Shown here piece by piece: positions 1 to 8,000 of a DNA stretch of 19,374 nucleotides. The DNA lies in NCBI GenBank assembly GCA_958369755.1, contig CATXJC010000034.1, positions 1-19,374 on the forward strand, read 5' to 3'. The translations under genes were made by a program, and so were the position numbers. The stretch's first letter is position 1. Every line of letters begins with the position of its first letter. The notes beneath the pieces were generated by a model that was not told the DNA's origin, did no database searches, and saw only the letters and a program-made list of their open reading frames with translations. The stretch is from an uncultured Prevotella sp. (GTDB lineage Bacteria > Bacteroidota > Bacteroidia > Bacteroidales > Bacteroidaceae).

Positions 1-36
1 GTTGCTAAGAGAAAGTGTATTTCTCAAAAGCGAGTG

Positions 37-68
37 CAAAAGTACTAACTATTTTCCATTCCACCAAA
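37..68 (-). promoter_or_regulatory. Bacteroidetes-type promoter reading leftward out of the window
   Basis: On the minus strand there is TTTG (68-65), a 20-nt spacer and TACTTTTG (44-37), matching the Bacteroidetes sigma-70 consensus TTTG-N19-21-TANNTTTG. Transcription would start near position 30 and run off the left edge, so the first gene to the left of the window is probably on the minus strand with its 5' leader in positions 1-30. The downstream gene is not visible. Confidence 0.6.
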
Positions 69-309
69 TTTTTCGAGAAGAAAGTTGCATTTTTCTTTCA
101 AATTTAACACTCATAAACATTTTTCTCGCTTTAAATCCGTTTTTCTCCTAATTATATATATACGCGCGAAAGAACGTTTGTGTTCGAGCACACGTAAAAG
201 AAGATGCATTCCGGGCTTTTCTACCAAATGAATAGAGAACTACTTTCAAAAATACTCTTCACTCTTCACCAAACAGGCTGAACCCCCGATAAACACAGGG
301 ATTGTAGGC

Positions 310-337
310 GGTGAAGAGTGGTGGTGCACTCTTCACC
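310..337. repeat. Left inner hairpin, 11-bp perfect stem
   Basis: GGTGAAGAGTG (310-320), a 6-nt loop GTGGTG, then CACTCTTCACC (327-337). It is followed directly by two further CACTCTTCA copies (to about 355). A near-identical hairpin is found in the right arm of the same element. Confidence 0.8.
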
Positions 338-410
338 ACTCTTCACCACTCTTCATCCAAACCATTTTAGAGAAAAAGAATATCAGACAGGCAAAGGTTC
401 CGTCATCTAT

Positions 411-479
411 GATGACCAAGCCTTAGCATAAATGATGACCAAACCTTAGCATAAATGATGACCAGACCTTGGAATAAAA
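411..479 (+). repeat. Three tandem 23-bp repeats inside the hairpin element
   Basis: Units at 411-433, 434-456 and 457-479 each begin with GATGACCA. The first two differ at one position (both end CCTTAGCATAAAT) and the third is slightly diverged. A fourth, degenerate unit follows at about 480-502. The units abut with no spacers, so this is not a CRISPR array. Unit length is not a multiple that suggests coding, and no reading frame is maintained. Confidence 0.8.
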
Positions 480-509
480 AATAGCAGAGCCTTACGATAA
501 GTGAAGAGT

Positions 510-537
510 GGTGAAGAGTGGCGGTGCACTCTTCACC
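510..537. repeat. Right inner hairpin, 11-bp perfect stem
   Basis: GGTGAAGAGTG (510-520), a 6-nt loop GCGGTG, then CACTCTTCACC (527-537). Stem identical to the left inner hairpin with one loop difference. Another GTGAAGAGTG copy precedes it at 501-510. Confidence 0.8.
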
Positions 538-705
538 TCCCACACCCCTAGTGTTTATCGGGGATTCAGCCTGTTTGGTGAAGAGTGAAGAGTAAAAGCG
601 AGAGTAGTATTTTTACGAGCAGAACACCCCCTGATTACAGGGCGAGAGGAGTGGTCGAATCAAAATGATAGTCCTGGGGAATCCTTTCTCCCGACGTATC
701 GTTTC

Positions 706-766
706 TTGCCTGGCAATGGCACAAAGTTGCCCTGGCAAGGGGCAATATCTTGCCATAACCTGGCAA
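706..766. repeat. Cluster of three TTGCC/GGCAA inverted repeats
   Basis: Three small dyads share the same half-site: TTGCC-T-GGCAA (706-716), TTGCCC-N7-GGGCAA (727-745) and TTGCCA-N5-TGGCAA (750-766). Their centres are about 22-25 bp apart, close to two helical turns. They sit in the 595-1014 non-coding stretch about 165 bp before the -7 box of the Bax-inhibitor-1 gene. They could be operator sites or a structured RNA remnant. A 75-codon minus-strand frame crosses them (635-862) but has no recognisable product and no supporting signals. Confidence 0.45.
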
Positions 767-930
767 TAAATGAAAGAAGCCTACTTTCAACCCGCCAGAA
801 CCATCATGACGACCTCTCACTGACGTATTGACACATCGTAAGTAACCATAGTATCTACGCATTGATACGTAAAATAACGGAATAAATGTTAATAATGAGC
901 AGATATAATGGCAGATTCAAGAAATGGCAT

Positions 931-938
931 TATCTTTG
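931..938 (+). promoter_or_regulatory. Probable -7 box for the Bax-inhibitor-1 family gene
   Basis: TATCTTTG matches the Bacteroidetes -7 element TANNTTTG. No convincing TTG is seen 19-21 bp upstream (ATG occupies 908-910), so the -33 element is weak. Transcription from here gives a leader of about 70 nt before the ATG at 1015. Confidence 0.5.
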
Positions 939-1014
939 CATCCGTTATATTGTGGCATAATCAGCTTTGCCATCAAGAAACAATAAAAAATCAACTAAAT
1001 TAGAAATTAGAATT

Positions 1015-1773
1015 ATGACAGAAAAAGAAATGTACAATCTGATAAATAGTCAGAACGGACAGTCAAGCAATGGCTTCGCTGTCAACGAGAAAGAACGTGG
1101 ATTAAGCGGTGTATTCTCCGCACTGATGCGCAAGGTTTATACTTGGATGACATTGGCACTCGTCATTACTGGTGTTACTGCTTACGGCGTTGCCAGCAGT
1201 CCTACCCTGTTGATGACTCTGATGACAAGCCGCGGTCTGCTTTTCGGTCTTATCATTGCAGAACTCGCTTTGGTATTCATCATCACCGGAGCCTTGAACC
1301 GCCTGTCGCTGAGTACCGCCACTCTGCTCTTCATAATCTACTCAGTACTGAATGGAGCGATGCTATCTTCGGTATTTGCAGTATATACAATGACCAGCAT
1401 TGCCAAAGTCTTCTTCATCACCGCCGGCACATTCGGAGCGATGGCCTTCTACGGATACACCACCAAGAAGGATCTCACCTCTCTCGGCAAGATTCTCTTT
1501 ATGGCGCTGATTGGTCTGATTATCGCCACCGTAGTCAATATGTTCCTGAAGAGTTCCGGATTTGAATACATCTTGAGCTATGCGGGTGTAGCCATCTTCG
1601 TGGGTCTTACAGCCTGGGACAGCCAGAAGATCAAGATGATGCTCCAGACTCAGTACGATATGAGCGAGGGTGCTCAGAAGCTGGCTCTCATCGGAGCCTT
1701 GACATTGTATCTCGACTTCATCAACCTCTTCCTCTACCTGCTCCGCATCTTCGGAGGAAGCAACAAGGACTAA
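1015..1773 (+). CDS. Bax inhibitor-1/YccA family membrane protein
   Basis: A 252-residue integral membrane protein of the Bax-inhibitor-1 (TMBIM/YccA/YetJ) family. After a polar N-terminus of about 40 residues it has roughly seven hydrophobic segments, starting at VYTWMTLALVITGV and ending with the family signature near ALTLYLDFINLFLYLLRIFG (residues about 228-247). The two aspartates that form the pH-sensing pair in YetJ-type proteins appear present, in LTAWDSQKI (D202) and LYLDFI (D234). Family members are calcium-leak channels or modulators of membrane protease FtsH (YccA); which applies here cannot be told. The frame is open back to a TTG at 967, but ATG 1015 is preferred because the 16 upstream codons are low-complexity and polar and lie in the leader of the predicted transcript. 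It is monocistronic and converges on the next gene, sharing a terminator. Confidence 0.93.
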   Translation: MTEKEMYNLINSQNGQSSNGFAVNEKERGLSGVFSALMRKVYTWMTLALVITGVTAYGVASSPTLLMTLMTSRGLLFGLIIAELALVFIITGALNRLSLSTATLLFIIYSVLNGAMLSSVFAVYTMTSIAKVFFITAGTFGAMAFYGYTTKKDLTSLGKILFMALIGLIIATVVNMFLKSSGFEYILSYAGVAIFVGLTAWDSQKIKMMLQTQYDMSEGAQKLALIGALTLYLDFINLFLYLLRIFGGSNKD

Positions 1774-1785
1774 AAGAACAAATAT

Positions 1786-1827
1786 GTAAAAGAACCTGTT
1801 CAGATTGTTTCTGACAGATTCTTTTAC
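1786..1827. terminator. Hairpin terminator between convergent genes
   Basis: GTAAAAGAA (1786-1794) pairs with TTCTTTTAC (1819-1827), with a second inner pairing CTG..CAG / CTG.CAG. The arms are A-rich/T-rich, so it can work in both directions. It lies 12 nt after the stop of the Bax-inhibitor-1 gene and 37 nt after the stop of the convergent minus-strand gene. Confidence 0.7.
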
Positions 1828-1864
1828 TATATATAAATTGATAGATTATCTTAGAACTCCATCT

Positions 1865-2524
1865 TTATGCACCTTGTTTGTTATAACGTCCGTGCATATC
1901 AATCAGAGACGTATAGAAATCGGCACAATTGGTTGTACGAGTTCTACTATATGTCAAAACATTCTGACTATCATACGACTGATACTGGAACAAACAAGGC
2001 AATCCCGAACTATCTGTAACAATAGGTGCCAAGTTAACGCCAGTATTGGAAACGATAGAAATTTGTCCATCCTCTTTCTTAAACATAGCTATCAGACTAT
2101 ACAAAAGATCGTCACGTCGCAACATTGGGATTTCATCCTCTAAAGTATCCCAAACACCATGCATATAGAGCACGCGATCGGGCATTGCTATCGCCACATT
2201 AATTCTCATTTTTCTCAAAATAGTTTGTGGTTCGCCAGGAGACGATAATCTAGCATCAAAGAAACCATTAAAGAAATATACCTTACCTTTGGTGACATCT
2301 CTCTCTGAAATATGAGCTTGACGCAATGCATTTGAAACAAAATCACCTTGATTAACCAACCCTGCATTAGGTCCTGCAAACAACTGGCAGAACTTCATAT
2401 ATTCCGCAACAGTAGGCCTTTGCAAGAAACAAGTTAACCTCTCCTGGTAATCGGCCATTGTTCGAACATTTCTTCGCTCTGTATATCTTACAACAATGTT
2501 CAAGTCGCAAAAAACAAGAAGCAT
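1865..2524 (-). CDS. Hypothetical protein, possibly secreted
   Basis: I do not recognise a family for this 219-residue protein. The first residues from ATG 2524 are hydrophobic (MLLVFCDLNIVV) and the rest is soluble-looking mixed alpha/beta sequence with patches such as GKVYFFNGFFDARL and RDDLLYSLIAMFKKEDGQIS. The frame stays open nine codons further upstream and reads KKVGYFFTL just before the ATG, which together with MLLVFC looks like a complete signal peptide; the only codon in start position there is ATA (2554-2552), right after an in-frame TAA. A start at Met23 (MADYQERL, position 2458) would make it cytoplasmic. The gene follows the leucine-rich-repeat gene by 40 nt on the same strand with no promoter match between them, so the two are probably co-transcribed. 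Coding status is supported by length and by lack of a competing frame. Confidence 0.65.
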   Translation of the reverse strand: MLLVFCDLNIVVRYTERRNVRTMADYQERLTCFLQRPTVAEYMKFCQLFAGPNAGLVNQGDFVSNALRQAHISERDVTKGKVYFFNGFFDARLSSPGEPQTILRKMRINVAIAMPDRVLYMHGVWDTLEDEIPMLRRDDLLYSLIAMFKKEDGQISIVSNTGVNLAPIVTDSSGLPCLFQYQSYDSQNVLTYSRTRTTNCADFYTSLIDMHGRYNKQGA

Positions 2525-2564
2525 TAACGTAAAAAAGTAGCCAACCTTTTTTATTTAATTTCGA

Positions 2565-3833
2565 TTAGCGTTGACGCAACAAAACTTTCTTCACTTTACC
2601 ATCAGCATACTTGTTAATACAAACACCCTGACGAGGAGCAACGATTCGTTTGCCATCCAATGTATAAGTGCTTACCGGTTGTTTCTCATCCAATATCAGT
2701 ACACTAGCAATGCCAGTACTCTCGTCATCGGCATCCTCCACAATAGCCTTGAAATCTTTCCAATAATAAGCAGCAGCATAAGCAGCCTTGCAACCTTTTT
2801 TCACATGAAGTACAGTCTTCTTATAATTGAACGAATTTTGGAAAAACATCGTATTGAGACTCTGGGGCATCTCACTATAGACATACATATCACTCAATGT
2901 TTTCATTCCCCGAAGCGTGTACCACGTAAGAACCGCCTTACTTGGGATATAGAGTCGTTCCAAAGATTCACAGCCACTAAGCATATAATCGCTCAAATTC
3001 CCCGTCACACTTTCAGGAATTCTTAATTCCTTAAGGGCTTTTAGACCAGCAAATGCTCCCGTCATACCATTTGATTTGATAGAAGTAACCGTAGAAGGGA
3101 TGACTATATACTCTAATTTTTCAGCTCCAGAAAGCATCGGAGTAATTACCGTAATAGCTTCAGGAAAAGTAAAACTTTTAAGACCTGTTCCCTTGAAAGC
3201 GAAGTCTCCTATTTCAGAAACACCAGAAGGCACATCAAACTGTTCCAAAGATTCGCAACCACGCAACATTCCTTTAGGAATCGCCATAAGATCCGCAGGA
3301 AGGGTAATGGAAATAAGGGAAGCACAATCTGCCAAAGCATAACTTTCTATGACTTGCACGGACGAAGGAAGCATCAGATTCTCTAAACTTGCACATCCAC
3401 TGAACATATATGAGCCTATGGTATTATTGGCTGAATACAACGGAGCTTTCGTCTGATCCATAGGACTTCCTGTCAGAATAGTTCCATAAGCATCACCACC
3501 CTCGACGATGCTAGCTTCACTCAAATCCAATATTTTCAAGTTTGATTCCGCGGTTTCCGAAGAACTAACAAAATCTTCTTTAACAGAAAGATTATAACTA
3601 CCTAGATTGTCTTCTTTCCCCATCATTTCTCGCAGACATTTCACATCCGTTCCGTTGATGGGTCCCTTAATTTTTAGATTAGTTATTAAGGGGCGCTGAT
3701 CATCCGGCAACATATCATAGAGTGTACCTGCTTCTTTCAAATCTACAACCAACTGCGTGGTTAGCAAATTTGCCTGAGCATACGCTACTATAACAAGCAT
3801 AAGAGCTACAAATAGAGTTAAGATTTTCTTCAT
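2565..3833 (-). CDS. BspA-like leucine-rich repeat surface protein
   Basis: A 422-residue exported protein. MKKILTLFVALMLVIVAYAQ is a clear signal peptide, which is why ATG 3833 is chosen over the longer open frame to 3875. Residues about 138-300 contain at least five LRR_5/BspA repeats of the form F.GC.SLE.L.LPSSV..I, for example SGCASLENLMLPSSV, RGCESLEQFDVPSGV and SGCESLERLYIPS. A region near residues 340-365 (VKKGCKAAYAAAYYWKDF) is the usual end-cap of these proteins. The last 35 residues, STYTLDGKR..APRQGV..NKY.DGKVKKVLLRQR, resemble the C-terminal tail common on Prevotella secreted proteins and distantly the type IX secretion sorting domain. BspA-type proteins mediate adhesion to host matrix or other bacteria; that role here is inference. 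It has its own -7 box and follows the terminator of the upstream PUL. Confidence 0.9.
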   Translation of the reverse strand: MKKILTLFVALMLVIVAYAQANLLTTQLVVDLKEAGTLYDMLPDDQRPLITNLKIKGPINGTDVKCLREMMGKEDNLGSYNLSVKEDFVSSSETAESNLKILDLSEASIVEGGDAYGTILTGSPMDQTKAPLYSANNTIGSYMFSGCASLENLMLPSSVQVIESYALADCASLISITLPADLMAIPKGMLRGCESLEQFDVPSGVSEIGDFAFKGTGLKSFTFPEAITVITPMLSGAEKLEYIVIPSTVTSIKSNGMTGAFAGLKALKELRIPESVTGNLSDYMLSGCESLERLYIPSKAVLTWYTLRGMKTLSDMYVYSEMPQSLNTMFFQNSFNYKKTVLHVKKGCKAAYAAAYYWKDFKAIVEDADDESTGIASVLILDEKQPVSTYTLDGKRIVAPRQGVCINKYADGKVKKVLLRQR

Positions 3834-3886
3834 ACGTTCGTTTATATTATTAAAGGTTTTCAATATCATTATCATTTCTGATATTG

Positions 3887-3894
3887 CAAAGGTA
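3887..3894 (-). promoter_or_regulatory. -7 box for the BspA-like gene
   Basis: TACCTTTG on the minus strand matches TANNTTTG and lies 53 nt before ATG 3833. The nearest upstream TTTG (3923-3920) is at a 25-nt spacing, longer than the usual 19-21, so the -33 element is doubtful. Confidence 0.55.
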
Positions 3895-3948
3895 GCGTTT
3901 TTGTCGATAAATCAGGATTCAAAGGGTAAAAATGCTAAACCATAGCGT

Positions 3949-3985
3949 AAAAAAATGACGTGTCATTCCGTAAAACGACACGTCA
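3949..3985 (-). terminator. Intrinsic terminator of the PUL
   Basis: On the minus strand a perfect 9-bp stem TGACGTGTC / GACACGTCA (3985-3977 with 3964-3956, 12-nt loop) is followed by seven T residues (3955-3949). It lies about 32 nt after the stop of the AraC gene and before the BspA promoter, cleanly separating the two units. Confidence 0.85.
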
Positions 3986-4017
3986 AATCATACAATCAGC
4001 TCATTATCAATCCATTT

Positions 4018-5067
4018 TCACTCCTCCTTTTTGGGAAGGTGAACACTGCGGAAAGCATTAGGAGTACAATGATGGCTTCCCTCAAAGACCCTTCGGAAAG
4101 TGGAGAGCGAATTGAAACCCGATTTCTCAGCTACCTCAACCAAGGAGTGTTGAGTGGTCAGCAAGAGCTCTTCGGCATGTTTGATTCTGAGATTATTCAC
4201 ATAATCATAGAATGTCAATCCATTTTCCTTATTGAAAAATCTACTGAGATAAGTACGGTTCGTTCCCACAAGCCGTGCCACATCCGACAACTTAAGACGT
4301 GGATTGAGGAACAGCTTTTCTTCGACAAACAATTTGTTGATAATCGCAGATATGTCTCCCTCCAATACCGGTTTACCTGTATCTCCATCACTTTGTGTTG
4401 CATCAGGCTTCTGCAACTCATCTAACACAGACTCATGCCTATACAGAAAGTAAGAGACTACCATCCACGCAACCAACGAACAGAGCATATAAGCATTGTC
4501 GAAATCTACATCAAACATATAGCAGCTCGCCGTCCAAACTATGAGAATGATGAAGAAGCAAGTGAGAATGCCCCTGAGCCAATGGAGATTGACATTTTCC
4601 TGATAAGAGAAACGCTCCTTGAGCTGGCGCTGATAACGAGCAATATAGAAGAACATCAGCACATAAGTGACGGTTCCATAAACGGCACCGCAACCAGCAA
4701 GAACATCAAACCAACAAACCTTGCGAGTGAAAGCATACACGACTAGAGGCAATATAAAGATTGCCTCATGCAAAATGCCTTTGCCCCAAGTAAGCCATCC
4801 TGGCTTCACCAACTCCATCAAGACGAACATGTAGAAAGGTATGATGACCATATCTATAGCATTCATCAGATACCAAATAGTCGATTGCGCACCAATGCCA
4901 TCCACAAACAGCAACAAGTCCTTCAGGCATTCCATATCCAAGATAGCCATCAGACAAGTGATTAATCTAGAAAGCTTTTCCTTGTTCTTTCGATAGAACA
5001 TCCAAACCATCATCGAATAGAACATCACGCACAATCCATAAATAAAGAAAGTAATATGCTCTGTCAT
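4018..5067 (-). CDS. Membrane-anchored AraC-family transcriptional regulator
   Basis: A 349-residue protein with two parts. Residues about 1-212 contain seven predicted membrane segments (about 5-25, 34-55, 66-88, 96-112, 119-144, 163-185, 190-210). After a polar linker (about 213-240) comes an AraC/XylS-type DNA-binding domain (about 240-340) with two helix-turn-helix units: KLSDVARLVGTNRTYLSRFF and the highly typical VEVAEKSGFNSLSTFRRVF with the following C-terminal TPNAFR. No periplasmic sensor domain of hybrid two-component type is present. Its ATG overlaps the TGA of the phosphatase-GH92 gene (ATGA), so it is translated from the PUL transcript and probably regulates this locus, giving a feedback arrangement. 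The inducer and whether the membrane part senses a ligand directly are unknown. It is the last gene before a strong terminator. Confidence 0.92.
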   Translation of the reverse strand: MTEHITFFIYGLCVMFYSMMVWMFYRKNKEKLSRLITCLMAILDMECLKDLLLFVDGIGAQSTIWYLMNAIDMVIIPFYMFVLMELVKPGWLTWGKGILHEAIFILPLVVYAFTRKVCWFDVLAGCGAVYGTVTYVLMFFYIARYQRQLKERFSYQENVNLHWLRGILTCFFIILIVWTASCYMFDVDFDNAYMLCSLVAWMVVSYFLYRHESVLDELQKPDATQSDGDTGKPVLEGDISAIINKLFVEEKLFLNPRLKLSDVARLVGTNRTYLSRFFNKENGLTFYDYVNNLRIKHAEELLLTTQHSLVEVAEKSGFNSLSTFRRVFEGSHHCTPNAFRSVHLPKKEE

Positions 5068-8000
5068 TTTTTCATCTGAAACTTAAGTTTACCACCATTC
5101 AAAATATCCTTATGCGACAGTTTGTAACCCCAAAACGGTTTATCGTTCAAGCTCATCTTTTGGATATAGAAAGCATCCTTCGACACTCCATCCGCAGAAA
5201 GAATAAACTTCCTACCGTTTTCCAGATTCAGAGTGACCTTGTCAAAGCTTGGAGTACCTATATAATAATAAGGTGTACCCGGACATACAGGATAGAATCC
5301 AATAGACGAGAACACATACCACGCCGACATCTGTCCTGCATCATCATTTCCCGACAATCCGCCCGGCGTATCATTATACTCGGTCTGGAGAATATGATGC
5401 ACCCGCTCCTGCGTTTTCTCAGGAGCCCCGGCAGCGTCGTAAAGATAGGCTACCTGATGACAAGGTTCATTACCATGCCAATACCATCCGTTATCAAACA
5501 TCTTGTCCAGTCGGGCTATCACCTTCTCGTTGCGAACAGGAGTTTCGCCCTTTTTCTCCATCTTCCTTTCCATCTTTTCTATCTGCTTTTCCTGCTTATC
5601 CATCGGTTCACTGTTTCTGATTACCTCAAACAGACCTTCCGGGTTCTGCGGAACATACCAGGTATAATGACAGGTAGCACCCTCGGTGATGTAACTCTTG
5701 CGGTGCACCTGGTCTTCATTATTCTCCCACTTGCCATTCTCGTATCTGCCATCCGCCCATCCTGTAGCAGGATTGATGACATTGCGCCAGTTCTCGGAAC
5801 GGCGCATCAGATCATTGTAATCCTCCAGATACTTCTGGCGCAGAGTGGCATCCTGACAGGAATCATGCAGAGCCTTCGCCATCTGTGCCACGGCATAATC
5901 ATCATAGGCATATTCCAGGGTACGGGAAGTCTGCTCGTTGGTATGAAAGGCTTCCTCCACCATATCCTCCAACGGAATATAGCCATTATCCATATACGAC
6001 CTGATGGCACGGCGGCCCTTTCCATCCCGATAATCCTTCGCCAGATAAGGAGTAGAGAAAGCATTGAGTCGCATTCCCTCGTAAGCCTTGGCTGCATCAA
6101 AATTGCGAATGCCCTTGACATACGCATCGGCAAGAGCCGCACCCGAATGATCGCCAATCATCGCCGCCGTATAACTGTTCCAGCATGGGAAGATAGGCAT
6201 CCAGCCGCCTTCCTTGTACATCTGAACCAGAGACTGCATCATCTCGCCCGACATCTTCGGAGTGATGAGACTATAGAGCGGCAACTCTGCACGATAGATG
6301 TCCCACATGGAGAAATCGCCAAATTTGCGGAGATAAGAATAGGCAGGAACGGCATATCCCTTGGAACTCAGGGTAGCATTGCCCATCTTCACGGTACCTG
6401 TAGAAAACTCCGGATAATCGCCATTCACATCACTCATTTCATGAGGGAGGAAGGATGCACGGTAGAGAGCACCATAAAACTGGTTGACCTTGCCAGCATC
6501 CTTGCTTTCCACATCAATGGTATGAAGTCGGTCACACCAGATTCCGGCAGCATACTCCATCATGCTGTTGAAATCCAATCCGCCATACATATAGTTTTCT
6601 GCATTGAGATTCTCCACAGCATTGTCGCGGGAAGTAAAGGATGTACCCGACATCCACTCCATCGCCTTACCCGATCTGCCACGGAAGGTGAGCCAGGCGC
6701 CAATGCGTGGTTTGCCCTGCACCTTCAAACCTCTTACCATCTTCCTATCGCCCTCGAAAACACCGTAATCCACCAGGTCCTTCTCATCGTAAGCCAAGAC
6801 GAAATGTCCGGAGAAACCAGCCGGTTCTCCCCATCCCTGATAGATGCGATGCACCGGATTATAACCATAGACAATATGATTGATGGTATCAATCTCGATG
6901 TATCCCTGTCCTTCATCGCTGTTCGGATTGATGACAAGATGAACCAGCTCATCCTGCTCCGGAGTAACACGGAGAAAGGAGGTATGACTCAAGGCTGTCA
7001 TCTCTGCCTTCAGATGTTCATCCTTCAGGCGGACAGCATAGTAGTGAGGATGAGAGACTTCATCTTCATGGCTGAATGCCGTAGCTCTCTGTTCTGGCTG
7101 AAGGCGGAGCTTTCCACCAAGCGCTGCCACCGTGAAAGAGCCATAATCCTGCGTACATCCGCCCACCAGCCAGTGGCTGCAGCGGAAGCCCTGCAGATGG
7201 GTATCCTTATAATAATAAGGTGCGATACATTTCTGTTCTGTATCCTGCGTCTGAGGAGTCCAGAAGTTCTGACCATTCGGAACGAGAACTGCAGGGATGG
7301 TTTGTCCATGTTCCTCACTACCCTTTCCGAACATGCCCGCAGTCTGGGTATTTGCCTGTGCCGTACCCACCATCGTATTGATGGCATTGAGCTGGCGGAT
7401 ATGTTCCAGGCGATGAATCCGCTCATGCATTTCCTGCTTCCAGGCATTCCAGGAATAGTAATGCGTACCATAGATCACCTGACCTACGGGAGAAAGCATG
7501 ACATCCCGCTCATTGAGCATGAACTTCACCAGCACGCTATCCTTCGCATTCTTATAGAATATCATCTGGAGATTGGCAGCCATCGGAACCACGCGATCCA
7601 TCTTTTCCATTTCATCTCCCAAAACCACCAGACTTGCCTCTTCACGTGCTCCTGCCGGAGGAACATTTACATCAAAGAGAAGAGACAGAAGACGGTAAAG
7701 GGCTGTATCATGACCAAAACGAAGCGTAGCCGATGACTTAACAGAACGCAAAGCCCGATCTGCCTCCGCCTCGATATTCTGCCATAAGGAGATAGCACTA
7801 CGGGCAGGAATATCCTCATTCGTAGCAACGGTACCATTGTTGATGGACATCCGAAGGTTATTGGCTTCATAAATGGCACGGAACTCATCATCGGTGAAAA
7901 GTGCATTCAAGCCATCTTCTATATCCTGCGGATAAGAAGAGAAATCTAAGCCTACATCCTGAATGGAAGAAGCCACCGTATGCATCTCGGTCATCAGCTT

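Larger units (their letters stand above)
253..594. repeat. Long imperfect hairpin element with 44-bp terminal inverted repeats
   Basis: Positions 253-296 and 551-594 are reverse complements over 44 bp with a single mismatch. Weaker complementarity continues outward and, inward, through GGTGAAGAGTG-type motifs, so most of the 342 bp can fold into one large structure. Each arm carries a smaller perfect hairpin, and the centre holds a 23-bp tandem repeat. No ORF of note lies inside. It resembles a MITE or a REP/BIME-like genomic repeat. No flanking target-site duplication is obvious to me. The identity as a mobile or merely dispersed repeat is inference; the inverted repeat itself is plain. Confidence 0.8.

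Noticed and set aside
411..479. Possible CRISPR array
   Set aside because: The 23-bp units are contiguous with no spacers and sit inside a hairpin element; no cas genes are present.
635..862. 75-codon minus-strand frame upstream of the Bax-inhibitor-1 gene
   Set aside because: Crosses a cluster of inverted repeats, has no recognisable product, no promoter match and no neighbour it would fit with. Treated as non-coding.
967..1014. Upstream TTG start for the Bax-inhibitor-1 gene
   Set aside because: The extra 16 residues are polar and low complexity, the family normally starts near the chosen ATG, and the region is AT-rich leader sequence.
5112..7736. 874-codon open frame on the plus strand, antisense to the phosphatase-GH92 gene
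   Set aside because: The minus-strand frame has two recognisable enzyme domains and a signal peptide. The antisense product has no domain, is rich in Ile, Arg and His as expected of a reverse-complement shadow, and has no promoter.
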